DNA from: an uncultured Muribaculaceae bacterium
GTDB lineage: Bacteria; Bacteroidota; Bacteroidia; Bacteroidales; Muribaculaceae
DNA length: 49,105 bases
Assembly (NCBI GenBank): GCA_910583795.1
Contig: CAJTZQ010000022.1
Coordinates: 1-49,105, forward strand
Direction of reading: 5' to 3'
Each line of letters starts with the position of its first letter. The first letter of the stretch is position 1. The position numbers were made by a program, and so were the translations under genes. A model generated the notes under the pieces. That model ran no database searches, was not told the DNA's origin, and saw only the letters and a program-made list of their open reading frames with translations. Of the stretch, positions 31,186 to 39,203 are shown in pieces.

Positions 31186-31695
31186 ATGACAGCAAGAGAA
31201 ATATTATCACCCGGGAAAACGGTGGCAGACAGAAATCCGCGCCGTATCGTAGAGGCGGATATGCCGTTGCTGGAATTGTTGCCGCGTCTTCTTGACACCC
31301 CCGGAAGGGAAGTGGGGGTGAACGACGGCACGACATCTTTGGGCGTGGTGGATCAGACATCTATGCTTGAAGGGCTTGCACGAATGATAGCGGCAAGGGA
31401 CGATTGCAGTGAAGTGACGGTTGAATGCCTCCCGGAAGAGTATAGCGCCAGCGTCCTGGCTCATGCTGTGGAAGACAGCGACGCGCATCTTGTGGATCTT
31501 ATTTCCACACCGGCTGCCGACGGCAGAATACGAGTCACTCTTAGACTTAGACACACGGATCCTTCTGCAGCCGTGAGAAGTCTGGAACGTTATGATTTCA
31601 AGGTGGTTGAAGCGCATGGTTCATACGATGGAATGAGGGATGCCGAGATTGCCACTGAAAGACTTATGTCTCTACAAGCTTTGCTTAATGTTTAA
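31186..31695 (+). CDS. CBS domain protein with C-terminal ACT-like region (short form)
   Basis: A 169-residue protein. Residues 15-68 look like a CBS motif pair remnant (IVEADMPLLELLPRLLD, then LGVVDQTSMLEGLARMI). Residues 75-150 resemble the ACT-like regulatory domain that ends the Bacteroidota CBS proteins encoded beside nadK, including the conserved ERYDFKV segment. Such proteins are normally around 220 residues, so the first CBS motif appears reduced. CBS and ACT modules bind nucleotides and small ligands, so it may be a metabolite sensor. Next to NAD kinase it could monitor NAD(P) or adenylate state, but this is inference from position. Confidence 0.7.
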   Translation: MTAREILSPGKTVADRNPRRIVEADMPLLELLPRLLDTPGREVGVNDGTTSLGVVDQTSMLEGLARMIAARDDCSEVTVECLPEEYSASVLAHAVEDSDAHLVDLISTPAADGRIRVTLRLRHTDPSAAVRSLERYDFKVVEAHGSYDGMRDAEIATERLMSLQALLNV

Positions 31696-31696
31696 T

Positions 31697-31845
31697 TAGT
31701 TTTGAGTTTTGAGTTGTGGGACAATTACTAATTACTATCGATAACCTCACAATCCAAAAAACACTTGATTGTGGCGCGAGTGAAGCGGGCACATCCAAAC
31801 TCACCTCTCACAACTCACCTCTCACGACTCACAACTGACAACTGG
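31697..31845. repeat. GAGTTTTGAGTTG and CAACTCACCTCTCAC repeat blocks
   Basis: Two repeat blocks lie between the CBS gene and nadK: 31697-31738 (TTTGAGTTTTGAGTTGTG, AATTACTAATTACT) and 31796-31845 (AACTCACCTCTCACAACTCACCTCTCACG). The second is the inverse of the GTGAGTTGTGAG family at 36551. Confidence 0.7.
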
Positions 31846-31848
31846 CAC

Positions 31849-32727
31849 ATGACTAACAAAGTTGCGATATATGGAAACCGTCGGCAGGAACCTTATCTTA
31901 AGGCTCTTGCCGAAATGTTTTCACACCTTTCAGGATTGGGTTTTAAGGTCTCGGTTCATTCTAAGTTTGCAGGATATTTGATCGATAACAATATCGACCT
32001 TTTCGGGGCAGAAGTTATCGACGAATTACCGGAAGACACCGGTCTGGTGATCAGTATCGGTGGTGACGGAACTTTTCTGCGGGCTGCCAGATGGGTAGGG
32101 AAACGGGAAATCCCGATTTTAGGTGTGAACACAGGTCATCTCGGATTTCTTGCAAGTTGTCGCCTTGAGGAAGTGGGAACAATGTTGGGTGCCATCTGCA
32201 GGGGGGATGTGATTATAGAGAAGAGAATGATGCTTTGGGTGCAAAGTAGGGGATTGCCTGATGGAAGCTGGCACTATGCCCTGAATGAGGTAGCTCTTCT
32301 TAAGGAGGAGACATCATCGATGATAACGGTGAAAACAGAGATCAACGGTCGTTTCCTTGCCAATTATCGTTGCGACGGACTTATAGTCTCCACCCCTACC
32401 GGAAGTACTGGCTATAATCTTTCGGCGGGAGGTCCTATCCTGGAGCCCACGATAGATTGCATGACGCTCTCCCCCGTAGCTCCCCACACTCTGACGGTGC
32501 GTCCGCTTGTGGTGGGAGGTGATTCGGAGCTGGAGCTTTCTGTCGAAAGTCGCACGGGTCAATTCCGTCTTAGTCTTGACGATCAGTCGTATTTGGTATG
32601 CGCCGGAGAATCCGTGAGAGTGAAGCGTGCCGGATTTGTGACTAATCTCGTGAGGAGAAAAGAATCCACCTTTTCTGCTATTTTGAGGGATAAGCTTTTC
32701 TGGAACAGAAATAATTTCGAATTTTGA
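31849..32727 (+). CDS. nadK: NAD kinase
   Basis: A 292-residue cytoplasmic enzyme that phosphorylates NAD at the 2' position of its adenosine ribose to make NADP. The ATP/NAD-kinase signature GGDGTFLRAAR (near residue 70), LGVNTGHLGFLA, the ALNEVALLK segment and STPTGSTGYNLSAGGP are intact. The open frame begins at 31765, but those 28 codons lie in a repeat block, so I start at MTNKVAIYGN. The last residues (NNFEF) and the stop are embedded in a TTCGAATTTTGAATG repeat, as for miaB. It is followed by two adjacent long hairpins and converges on secG. Confidence 0.94.
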   Translation: MTNKVAIYGNRRQEPYLKALAEMFSHLSGLGFKVSVHSKFAGYLIDNNIDLFGAEVIDELPEDTGLVISIGGDGTFLRAARWVGKREIPILGVNTGHLGFLASCRLEEVGTMLGAICRGDVIIEKRMMLWVQSRGLPDGSWHYALNEVALLKEETSSMITVKTEINGRFLANYRCDGLIVSTPTGSTGYNLSAGGPILEPTIDCMTLSPVAPHTLTVRPLVVGGDSELELSVESRTGQFRLSLDDQSYLVCAGESVRVKRAGFVTNLVRRKESTFSAILRDKLFWNRNNFEF

Positions 32728-32781
32728 ATGTTGAATTTTGAATGTTGAATGAGATCAATCCAAAATTCAACATTCAAAATT
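32715..32781. repeat. Inverted TTTTGAATGTTGAAT repeats after nadK
   Basis: Copies of AATTTTGAATGTTGAAT (32734-32750) and its inverse (32765-32781) make a 17-bp stem. A partial extra copy at 32718-32733 overlaps the nadK stop. Confidence 0.8.
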
Positions 32782-32841
32782 AAAAGATACAAGCAATTAA
32801 AGCCGCATTTTTTAATGCGGCTTTAATTGCTTGTATCTTTT
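32782..32841. terminator. Bidirectional terminator between nadK and secG
   Basis: A perfect 28-bp stem (32782-32809 with 32814-32841) with a four-T loop contains the GCCGCATT/AATGCGGC core and runs of A/T at both outer ends. It works as an intrinsic terminator in both directions for the convergent nadK and secG genes. Confidence 0.93.
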
Positions 32842-32847
32842 TGAAAA

Positions 32848-33186
32848 TTATTGTGCAGGAGTTTCTGCGGGGGCTGCTGGAGCAGGTGCCGGAGCGCTTG
32901 AAGGCGCCGGAGCGGGTGCAGAAGTTGCAGCGGGAGCGGGAGCGATGCTTGAAACGTTGACCGGAGTCTTGATGGCGAAAGAAGCACAGATGCTCACAAC
33001 GCAAATGAAGATTGCAAGGCTCCAGGTTGCTTTCTCGATGAAATCGGTTGTCTTACGATATCCGAGATACTGGTTGCCCTGAGAATAGTCGGAAGCGAGA
33101 CCGCCTCCCTTAGATTTCTGGATAAGCACCGCGCCGATCAGCAAAAGACATGCGAGCACGATGAGAATGCAAAGAAAAATATACAT
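32848..33186 (-). CDS. secG: Preprotein translocase subunit SecG
   Basis: A 112-residue inner-membrane protein with two hydrophobic helices (residues 2-22 and 54-74) joined by the conserved QKSKGGGLASDY loop, the hallmark of SecG, which assists protein movement through SecYEG. The C terminus is an unusually Ala/Pro-rich tail (residues 80-112, PAPAATSAPAPAP). It is the last gene of the sigma54-regulator/lptE operon and ends 6 bases before the bidirectional terminator. Length and topology match SecG of Bacteroidales. Confidence 0.92.
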   Translation of the reverse strand: MYIFLCILIVLACLLLIGAVLIQKSKGGGLASDYSQGNQYLGYRKTTDFIEKATWSLAIFICVVSICASFAIKTPVNVSSIAPAPAATSAPAPAPSSAPAPAPAAPAETPAQ

Positions 33187-33215
33187 TTTGATTAGTGTGT
33201 TATTCAGCTTTTGAA

Positions 33216-33851
33216 TCAGCTGTTGTCGTTGTTTTGTTTAGCTTGATTGAGTATGAGTTTTCTCAAAAAGCGAATTTGGTCTGCAAAGTAAATACTTTTT
33301 TCCGGATTATTCAAGCGAAGACGCATAATAATTTCCAAAGCCTTTTGATAATCATGATTTTTTATGCAATTTCGGGCATCAAGTTCGGTTTCCGTGCGTT
33401 CCTGGGGGCTGGAAGCTGACTTTTTGGGCGACATTGCCGTCAGGAAAGAGTCGATTGCCGAAGTTGTGGAATCGTCGGGAAGCTGACCGTCTGCATCAGA
33501 TTGCTCAAAAGTGTAATCTTCCGCAGCCACGGGGATCTCATGCGTGTCGGCGGATGCAGAGGCGTAATCCGTTCCAATTTCGGCGGTCGCTTTTGACACG
33601 GGTGCGTCAGGCTGTCCGAAACGTGCGAGGAATGAATCAATGGTGTCGGTCGTGGATAACGTTGTCGGCGACATATCCGGATAGAATCTTGCAAACTCCT
33701 CAGGATCCATTCCAAGCATAAGTCTTAGGGAAGGGATGTCGCCCACATTTGCAGCAATTCTTCTGCGCAGGCGCATGATCTCTTCCGGATCCTGACAGTC
33801 TTTTAATGCGATGACGTCCGGATATATGAAATAAGGGTATTTTTCAGTCAT
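33216..33851 (-). CDS. Hypothetical protein between lptE and secG
   Basis: A 211-residue cytoplasmic protein without signal peptide or membrane segment. Its N-terminal 70 residues contain YPYFIYPDVIALKDCQDPEE and a LMLGMDPEEFARFYPD helix region. The middle is acidic and Ser/Ala-rich and probably disordered (residues 80-165), and the C-terminal 40 residues (KNHDYQKALEIIMRLRLNNP) look like one TPR-type helical pair. A protein of this kind is commonly found between lptE and secG in Bacteroidales. I do not recognise a function. Confidence 0.65.
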   Translation of the reverse strand: MTEKYPYFIYPDVIALKDCQDPEEIMRLRRRIAANVGDIPSLRLMLGMDPEEFARFYPDMSPTTLSTTDTIDSFLARFGQPDAPVSKATAEIGTDYASASADTHEIPVAAEDYTFEQSDADGQLPDDSTTSAIDSFLTAMSPKKSASSPQERTETELDARNCIKNHDYQKALEIIMRLRLNNPEKSIYFADQIRFLRKLILNQAKQNNDNS

Positions 33852-33865
33852 GATATGATCGCCGT

Positions 33866-34378
33866 TTACCAGTTTCCGAGAGTTGCGTTAAAAATGAGAT
33901 CCACGAGTTCGTCGCATATTTCGTTGCAAAGGTCGTCTTGCACGTCAGTGAGCATAAGCGAACTTGAGAATTGTCTGTAAGCGGAGAAACTCTGGTCCAC
34001 GTCGTTGGCGGGATTTTTTGTGTCGGTATATTTTACCCTCACGGTTATTGTAAGACGTGTCTCCGTTGCGTAGGCATCTGTCCCGACAGATTGCGGGGAG
34101 AGGGAATATCCCGTAATTTCTCCTGTCATTTCAAGATCAGCGTTGCCGTCTACCTCCTGCAGACGTGTCTGACGGGTGACATTGTCAAGAAGTTTGTTCT
34201 CAAACGTCTGTTGGAGGGGGGGATAAACGAGCGCGGCACGGATCGGAAAGTCGGTAATATCAATGGTTTTATAGATATCGTAGTTGATTGCGGATCCGTT
34301 GAGTTTATAAGACGGTATGCAACTGTTGAGAGCCACACACATCAAGGCAATACACATGCTTGCAACGTATTTTGCCAT
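33866..34378 (-). CDS. lptE: LptE-like LPS-assembly lipoprotein
   Basis: A 170-residue lipoprotein that would plug the LptD barrel and help insert lipopolysaccharide into the outer leaflet. The signal peptide MAKYVASMCIALMCVALNSC supplies the lipid-attachment Cys. The body (NYDIYKTIDITDFPIRA, then NKLLDNVTRQTRL) has the beta-alpha-beta pattern of Bacteroidota LptE. An upstream ATG at 34441 overlaps the stop of the sigma54 gene as ATGA and would add 21 residues before the signal peptide. I chose the inner start for its signal peptide, though the outer one may be used by translational coupling. Confidence 0.8.
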   Translation of the reverse strand: MAKYVASMCIALMCVALNSCIPSYKLNGSAINYDIYKTIDITDFPIRAALVYPPLQQTFENKLLDNVTRQTRLQEVDGNADLEMTGEITGYSLSPQSVGTDAYATETRLTITVRVKYTDTKNPANDVDQSFSAYRQFSSSLMLTDVQDDLCNEICDELVDLIFNATLGNW

Positions 34379-34437
34379 AGATATGCGGCGCAAGGCGCGG
34401 ACTCCCCCGGGGAGTGAAGATGAGAGATTTATAAGAT

Positions 34438-35643
34438 TCATAGTTCGTTGTTGTCGGGCTCGGCGCCGTCGAGTTCGAGACCGAGTTCGTGTATCTTTCT
34501 GTAGAGAGTGCGTTGAGAGATGTTGAGCTGCTGGGCAGTGAGTTTCTTGTTGCCGTTGTTGCGGCGCAGGGCTGCGGCGACGGCATCACGTTCGGAATCT
34601 TCGAGAGTAGGAACCGCCACGACATCTTCAATGCCGGCAGATTCTTCATTTACCGGAGAATATTTCATGTTTGCTTCCGGCTCATATTTTATGAGCGACT
34701 GGGTCGTGGCATGTGTTGATCCCTGTGCGTTTCCATCGATTTTGGAGCGGAGCTCCGAGATGTCGTTCCGGAGGGAATAAATCATTTGCCAAAGTATCTC
34801 GCGTTCGGTCTCATAGCTCACCTCAGGCTTGGTGGCGACCAGGGAGGATGCGCCGGAATGATCGAGAGGCAGAGTTTCAAGGAGAGTGCGGCGCGAGATC
34901 TCTGTGCCGGCTTCGAAGAGAGCGAGTTGCTCCACCACGTTTTTGAGCTGGCGCACGTTGCCGGGCCAGCGATAGAGCATCATTGCACGCCGTGCGTCTT
35001 CTGCAAAAGAGATTGGCGCCGTGAGATATTTTTCTGAGAAATCGGCTGCGAATTTGCGTGCAAGAAGAGGTATGTCTTCGCCGCGGTCGTGTAATGCCGG
35101 CACATTTATGACCACTGTTGAGAGACGATAATATAAGTCTTCCCTGAACTTTCCTTTCTCCACTGCCTTGAGCAGGTTGACGTTTGTAGCCGCCACTATG
35201 CGAATGTCTGTTTTCTGAACCACGGAAGATCCTACTTTCAGAAATTCACCTGTTTCAAGCACACGAAGAAGCCTTGCCTGGGTTGTGAGCGGCAGCTCCG
35301 CCACTTCGTCAAGGAATATTGTGCCTCCGTCAGCCTCCTCGAAATAACCTTTGCGTGCGCTGATTGCTCCCGTGAAAGATCCCTTCTCATGGCCGAAGAG
35401 TTCGCTGTCGATAGTCCCTTCAGGTATCGCACCACAGTTGACGGCAATATATTTCTTATGCTTGCGGGCGCCGAAAGCGTGTATGATTTTAGGAAAGAAC
35501 TCCTTTCCGCTGCCGCTTTCTCCCGTGACGAGGACCGAGAGGTCGATAGGCGCCACTTTGACGGCTCTTTCGATAGCCGCGAGCAGTGCCGGGGAGTTGC
35601 CGATTATAGAGAAGCGTTGTTTCGCTTTTAAGACGTCATCCAT
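34438..35643 (-). CDS. Sigma54-dependent transcriptional activator without receiver domain
   Basis: A 401-residue enhancer-binding protein. Residues 10-245 are the AAA+ sigma54-activation domain: Walker A GESGSGKE (about 40-47), sigma54-contacting loop GSFTGA in place of the usual GAFTGA, Walker B GGTIFLDE, and an arginine-finger region. The C terminus is a Fis-type helix-turn-helix (KLTAQQLNISQRTLYRKI). There is no N-terminal receiver or other sensory domain, so control must come from another partner or from expression level. It lies directly upstream of lptE with overlapping stop and start, so it may regulate envelope genes; the target is not visible here. Confidence 0.92.
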   Translation of the reverse strand: MDDVLKAKQRFSIIGNSPALLAAIERAVKVAPIDLSVLVTGESGSGKEFFPKIIHAFGARKHKKYIAVNCGAIPEGTIDSELFGHEKGSFTGAISARKGYFEEADGGTIFLDEVAELPLTTQARLLRVLETGEFLKVGSSVVQKTDIRIVAATNVNLLKAVEKGKFREDLYYRLSTVVINVPALHDRGEDIPLLARKFAADFSEKYLTAPISFAEDARRAMMLYRWPGNVRQLKNVVEQLALFEAGTEISRRTLLETLPLDHSGASSLVATKPEVSYETEREILWQMIYSLRNDISELRSKIDGNAQGSTHATTQSLIKYEPEANMKYSPVNEESAGIEDVVAVPTLEDSERDAVAAALRRNNGNKKLTAQQLNISQRTLYRKIHELGLELDGAEPDNNEL

Positions 35644-35686
35644 ATGAGGGTTGTAAGATATGGGGGCAGGATGCTCTCCTGCAGTA

Positions 35687-36532
35687 TTATTTTATGGATT
35701 TTAGCTTGTAGGTTTCCCCACGGAGAAATTCCCCGAGAGCTTCGACCGATTCACACCTGTTTTGTTCTTCCACGGAAATGGGATCGCCTATTGAGACGTG
35801 GACCTCCTTTCCTCTCATCCGGAACACCTCTTTTGGGAGACGCAGCGTGCGCAGACGCCAGTCTATCATACCGAGGATATTGAAAAACAAGGAATTGTGC
35901 CCATGGAAAAAGATGGGGATTACCGGCACCTGCATCTGCCTGATAAGGCGGATGATGGTGGGTTGCCACTGGCGGTCGCGTATGGTGAGCGACTTGTCGA
36001 GCTTTGAGATGGCGCCTGCAGGGAAGAATCCGAGAGGATGTCCTTCTTTCACATGTTTCATGGCAAGACGGATCCCTTGCATGGTGATCTTTTTCTTTTC
36101 CGGGTCATCGCTCTTGAGGGGATCTACCGCAATGAAATTCGGTCTCATTGCCTGAATCTGGTTTAGAATCAGGTTGACCATCACTTTATAGTCTTCACGG
36201 AATTCGCCCACAATGTGGAGCAGAAGAATGCCGTCGTAGCTGCCGAAGGGATGGTTGCTGACTGTTATGAAGGGACCATCCTTGAAGCCGGCGAGCGTCT
36301 GCAAGTTGTCTATGCGGAGTTTAAATTTGAATTCTTCATTCACGAGACGGTGAGAAAACTCCACTCCGGGAGTGTCGCAATAGTCACCGTGAATCCTGTT
36401 CACTTCATCTATGCCGATGAAATGAAGCGCTTTATCCACAAGTTTTTTACGCCCGTCGAGAGCGGGCACCATCTTTCGAATGTCGTCGTAGTTGAGAACG
36501 TCGGGACGAATCTCCTGAATATTATTATCCAT
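35687..36532 (-). CDS. Lysophospholipid acyltransferase (PlsC-like) family protein
   Basis: A 281-residue acyltransferase. It has the NHxxxxD catalytic motif (SNHPFGSYDG, near residue 92), an FFPAG substrate-binding motif and the PVIPIFFHGHN motif of the PlsC superfamily. No clear membrane helix is seen, suggesting peripheral attachment. The closest functional type in gut Bacteroidales may be GlsA, the O-acyltransferase of glycine lipid synthesis; the usual N-acyltransferase partner is not adjacent, so this remains a guess. Equally it could be a 1-acylglycerol-3-phosphate acyltransferase. It precedes the sigma54-regulator gene by 43 bases on the same strand. Confidence 0.82.
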   Translation of the reverse strand: MDNNIQEIRPDVLNYDDIRKMVPALDGRKKLVDKALHFIGIDEVNRIHGDYCDTPGVEFSHRLVNEEFKFKLRIDNLQTLAGFKDGPFITVSNHPFGSYDGILLLHIVGEFREDYKVMVNLILNQIQAMRPNFIAVDPLKSDDPEKKKITMQGIRLAMKHVKEGHPLGFFPAGAISKLDKSLTIRDRQWQPTIIRLIRQMQVPVIPIFFHGHNSLFFNILGMIDWRLRTLRLPKEVFRMRGKEVHVSIGDPISVEEQNRCESVEALGEFLRGETYKLKSIK

Positions 36533-36550
36533 ACTACAAAATTACAAAAA

Positions 36551-36689
36551 AGATTTGAGATTTGGGTTGTGAGTTGTGAGATTTGAGCTGTGGGATTCAG
36601 CCCGACGGGCTCGACACTGAACAAAAAAAGCGATTTGAGATTCGAGATTTGAGATTTGGGTTGTGAGTTGTGAGTTGTGAGATTTGAAA
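36551..36689. repeat. GATTTGAGATTTGGGTTGTGAG repeat block
   Basis: Degenerate GAGATTTG and GTGAGTTGTGAG words fill most of the gap between galM and the acyltransferase gene, interrupted by a unique stretch (36598-36630). The 262-base gap otherwise holds only the galM terminator. Confidence 0.75.
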
Positions 36690-36711
36690 ACGGGAAGGGG
36701 CTGACAAAAAC

Positions 36712-36734
36712 AAAAAAGCAGCCGAGAAGCTGCT
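36712..36734 (-). terminator. Terminator of the gal operon
   Basis: On the minus strand AGCAGC pairs with GCTGCT (plus 36717-36722 and 36729-36734), followed by TTTTTT and more T-rich sequence. It ends galM transcription, about 60 bases after the stop. Confidence 0.8.
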
Positions 36735-36794
36735 CTTTTGTCTTTTAATTGCCTTAGATGCCGATGGCATCTTTCCTGTCAGGAGGATATGAAT

Positions 36795-37841
36795 TTATTT
36801 TGTGGAGAAGGCGAAGCGGATTGTCTGCTTGTATTCCTCGCCCGGACGAAGTTCCTGAGAGGGGAACTGAGGTTTGTTGGGGGCATCGGGAAATCCCTGC
36901 ATTTCTATTGCCACGCCGTCGTAGTCTTCATAGCTTTTGCCTGACCTGTTGAGAGGACTGCCGGCAAGCCAGTTGCCTGTGTAGATCTGAACGCCCGGCT
37001 GTGTAGAGCCTACTCTGAGGACTCTTCCTGAATTCGGAGCCTTCAGAACAACGACTTCACCGAGCATTTTACCTTTCTCCCAACCGTCGTTAACCCAGCA
37101 ATGGTCGTAACCTTTACCTATTTTTAATGCCTCGAAATCAGCTTTGATTTCGGCACCGATCTTTTTCTCCTTGCGGAAGTCCATCGGCGTGCCCTCTACA
37201 GGTGCGAGTTCGCCGGTAGGTATCTGGGTTTCATCTGTGGGTAGCCATCTGGAGGCGTTGATTTTCATAGTGTGTTCGAAAATACTTCCCTTGTCTGCAC
37301 CGTCAAGATTGAAATAGGCATGGTTTGTAAGGTTGACTACAGTGGGCTTGTCGGTGGTTGCCGAAAGGTTGAGAGTGAGTACGTTGTCTTCACTCCAGCG
37401 GTATTCTGCAACTGCTGTTAGATTACCCGGATAATTCTCCTCGCCGTCTGCCGAATGGTAAGTGAAACGTACGCCGTTAGAAAGTTCCTCGGCATCCCAG
37501 ATACGGTTCATAAATCCCGTCGGACCGCCATGGAGGGCATTTGGACCGTTGTTGATGTTAAGCTGATATTCAACACCGTCTACTGCGAGGTGACCTTTGG
37601 CGATACGGTTTGCGTATCGACCCGGAATTTTGCCGAGACAGGGACCGTCGGCGATATAGTCTGCCGGATTGGCGTATGCAAGAGCAACGTTTTCAATCTT
37701 GCCCTCTTTGTCAGGGACGCTGATGCTGTTGATGCCTGCCCCGAGAGAAGAAAGCTCTACTGAGGCTCCGGAAGCGTTTTCAATTTTGAAAACAGTGATT
37801 TTTCCGAGAGTGGAGGGGTATGTCTGTTTTGAGATTTTCAT
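36795..37841 (-). CDS. galM: Aldose 1-epimerase (galactose mutarotase)
   Basis: A 348-residue enzyme interconverting alpha and beta anomers of galactose or glucose, the entry step of the Leloir pathway. Conserved features are GRYANRIAKG, LHGGPTGF, the NLTNHAYFNLDG histidine motif, the DHCWVND segment and the NAPNSGRVLRV-like strand followed by VQIYTGNWL. It has no signal peptide, so it acts in the cytoplasm, unlike some Bacteroides relatives that are exported. It follows galK by 80 bases containing a 17-bp hairpin and ends at a clear terminator. Confidence 0.92.
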   Translation of the reverse strand: MKISKQTYPSTLGKITVFKIENASGASVELSSLGAGINSISVPDKEGKIENVALAYANPADYIADGPCLGKIPGRYANRIAKGHLAVDGVEYQLNINNGPNALHGGPTGFMNRIWDAEELSNGVRFTYHSADGEENYPGNLTAVAEYRWSEDNVLTLNLSATTDKPTVVNLTNHAYFNLDGADKGSIFEHTMKINASRWLPTDETQIPTGELAPVEGTPMDFRKEKKIGAEIKADFEALKIGKGYDHCWVNDGWEKGKMLGEVVVLKAPNSGRVLRVGSTQPGVQIYTGNWLAGSPLNRSGKSYEDYDGVAIEMQGFPDAPNKPQFPSQELRPGEEYKQTIRFAFSTK

Positions 37842-37862
37842 TATTATTGTCGGATATTATAA

Positions 37863-37908
37863 CATTAGGGTTCAGGGAGGATGAAGACACTCTCCCTGAA
37901 CCCTAATG
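37863..37908 (-). other. Long intercistronic hairpin between galK and galM
   Basis: A 17-bp stem (37863-37879 with 37892-37908) with 12-base loop fills the gap between the galK stop and galM start. There is no T-run, so it is more likely an mRNA-stability or processing element than a terminator. Confidence 0.8.
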
Positions 37909-37921
37909 ATAAAGATTAGTT

Positions 37922-39085
37922 TCAGGCTTTGGGAGCTTCTTTCACGAGGCGGGCGCCGTCAGAGATAACCACATCGTAGATTTTTGGTTCGTGGCCATAT
38001 TTCTCGTTGAAGCGTGCGCTAACCTCTGAAACAAACTTGTCGTGAAGATCGTTGGGGAGGAGGTTGATTGTGCAACCGCCGAAGCCGCCGCCCATGATAC
38101 GGGAACCTGTCACACCCATTTCCTTAGCCACGTCGTTGAGATAGTCAAGCTCTACGCAGCTGACCTCATAATCTTTAGAGAGGCCTGCGTGGGTTTCATA
38201 CATCTTCTTGCCGACAGTTTCATAGTCGCCGGCTACGAGAGCGTCGCAGACAGCGAGCACACGTTCTTTCTCCTCAATTACGAATTTAGCGCGGAAATAG
38301 TCTTCTGCAGTTATGTCGCTCTTGATGGCGTCGAGAGCTTCCATAGTGGCGTCGCGGAGAGTCTCGATACCGAGGCGTTTAGCCACGCGCTCGCAAGATT
38401 CGCGACGTTTGTTGTAGGGGGAGTCTTTAAGCTCGTGTTTCACGCGCGAATCCACGAGCACAAGGCGATAACCCTCAGGATTGAAGGGGAAATATTCATA
38501 TTCCAATGAACGGCAGTCGAGACGCATGAGATGACCTTCCTTACCGAATACGGATGCAAACTGATCCATGATGCCACAGTTCACTCCGCAATAGTTGTGT
38601 TCGGTAGACTGCCCGATCTTGGCGAGTTCGAACTTGTCGATGCTGTTGCCGTTGAAGAGGTCGTTGAGGGCGAATGCGAAGCAGGATTCGAGGGCTGCCG
38701 AAGAGCTGAGGCCTGCGCCCAAAGGCACGTTGCCGGCGAAAACTGCGTCAAACCCTTTTACATTGCCGCCGCGTTTCTGAATCTCACGGCAGATGCCGAA
38801 AATGTAGCGTGCCCATGACTGAGAGGGGGCATCCTCTTCCTTAAGACCGAATTCTGCATATTCATCTATGTCTATTGAGAAAACTCTCACCTTCTCCATT
38901 TCGTTGGGACGGATTTCAGCCATGATGACCTTGTCGATTGCACCGGGGAATACGAATCCTCCGTTGTAGTCTGTATGTTCACCGATGAGGTTGATGCGTC
39001 CTGCGGAAGCGTAGATGTTTCCTTCGCCGCCGAAGCGTTCTGAGAATACTTTCTCAATTTTGTTCTGCATTTCTTCAGTTGTCAT
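37922..39085 (-). CDS. galK: Galactokinase
   Basis: A 387-residue GHMP-family kinase phosphorylating galactose at C1. The galactokinase signature GRINLIGEHTDYNGGFVFP (near residue 25-43), the ATP-binding VPLGAGLSSSAALE (near 120-133), the CGIMDQFAS catalytic region and the GGGFGGCTINL C-terminal motif are intact. It has a predicted promoter carrying a palindrome over the -7 box (39204-39219) and is co-transcribed with galM. No galT or transporter gene is in the window, so the rest of the pathway lies elsewhere. Confidence 0.95.
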   Translation of the reverse strand: MTTEEMQNKIEKVFSERFGGEGNIYASAGRINLIGEHTDYNGGFVFPGAIDKVIMAEIRPNEMEKVRVFSIDIDEYAEFGLKEEDAPSQSWARYIFGICREIQKRGGNVKGFDAVFAGNVPLGAGLSSSAALESCFAFALNDLFNGNSIDKFELAKIGQSTEHNYCGVNCGIMDQFASVFGKEGHLMRLDCRSLEYEYFPFNPEGYRLVLVDSRVKHELKDSPYNKRRESCERVAKRLGIETLRDATMEALDAIKSDITAEDYFRAKFVIEEKERVLAVCDALVAGDYETVGKKMYETHAGLSKDYEVSCVELDYLNDVAKEMGVTGSRIMGGGFGGCTINLLPNDLHDKFVSEVSARFNEKYGHEPKIYDVVISDGARLVKEAPKA

Positions 39086-39110
39086 GATTATCGATTTTTG
39101 GTTTTATATT

Positions 39111-39163
39111 GTTGAGTTGTGAGTTTTGAGATTTGAGATTTGAGTTGTGAGTTTTGAGATTCG
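39111..39163. repeat. GTGAGTTTTGAGATTTGAGATTTGAG repeat block
   Basis: About six degenerate GAGTTTTGAG/GAGATTTGAG words lie in the 5' leader of galK, downstream of its predicted promoter. Confidence 0.75.
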
Positions 39164-39203
39164 GGATTACAACTTTCAGTTTTCACCAGCAAAAGTCGAA
39201 TCA

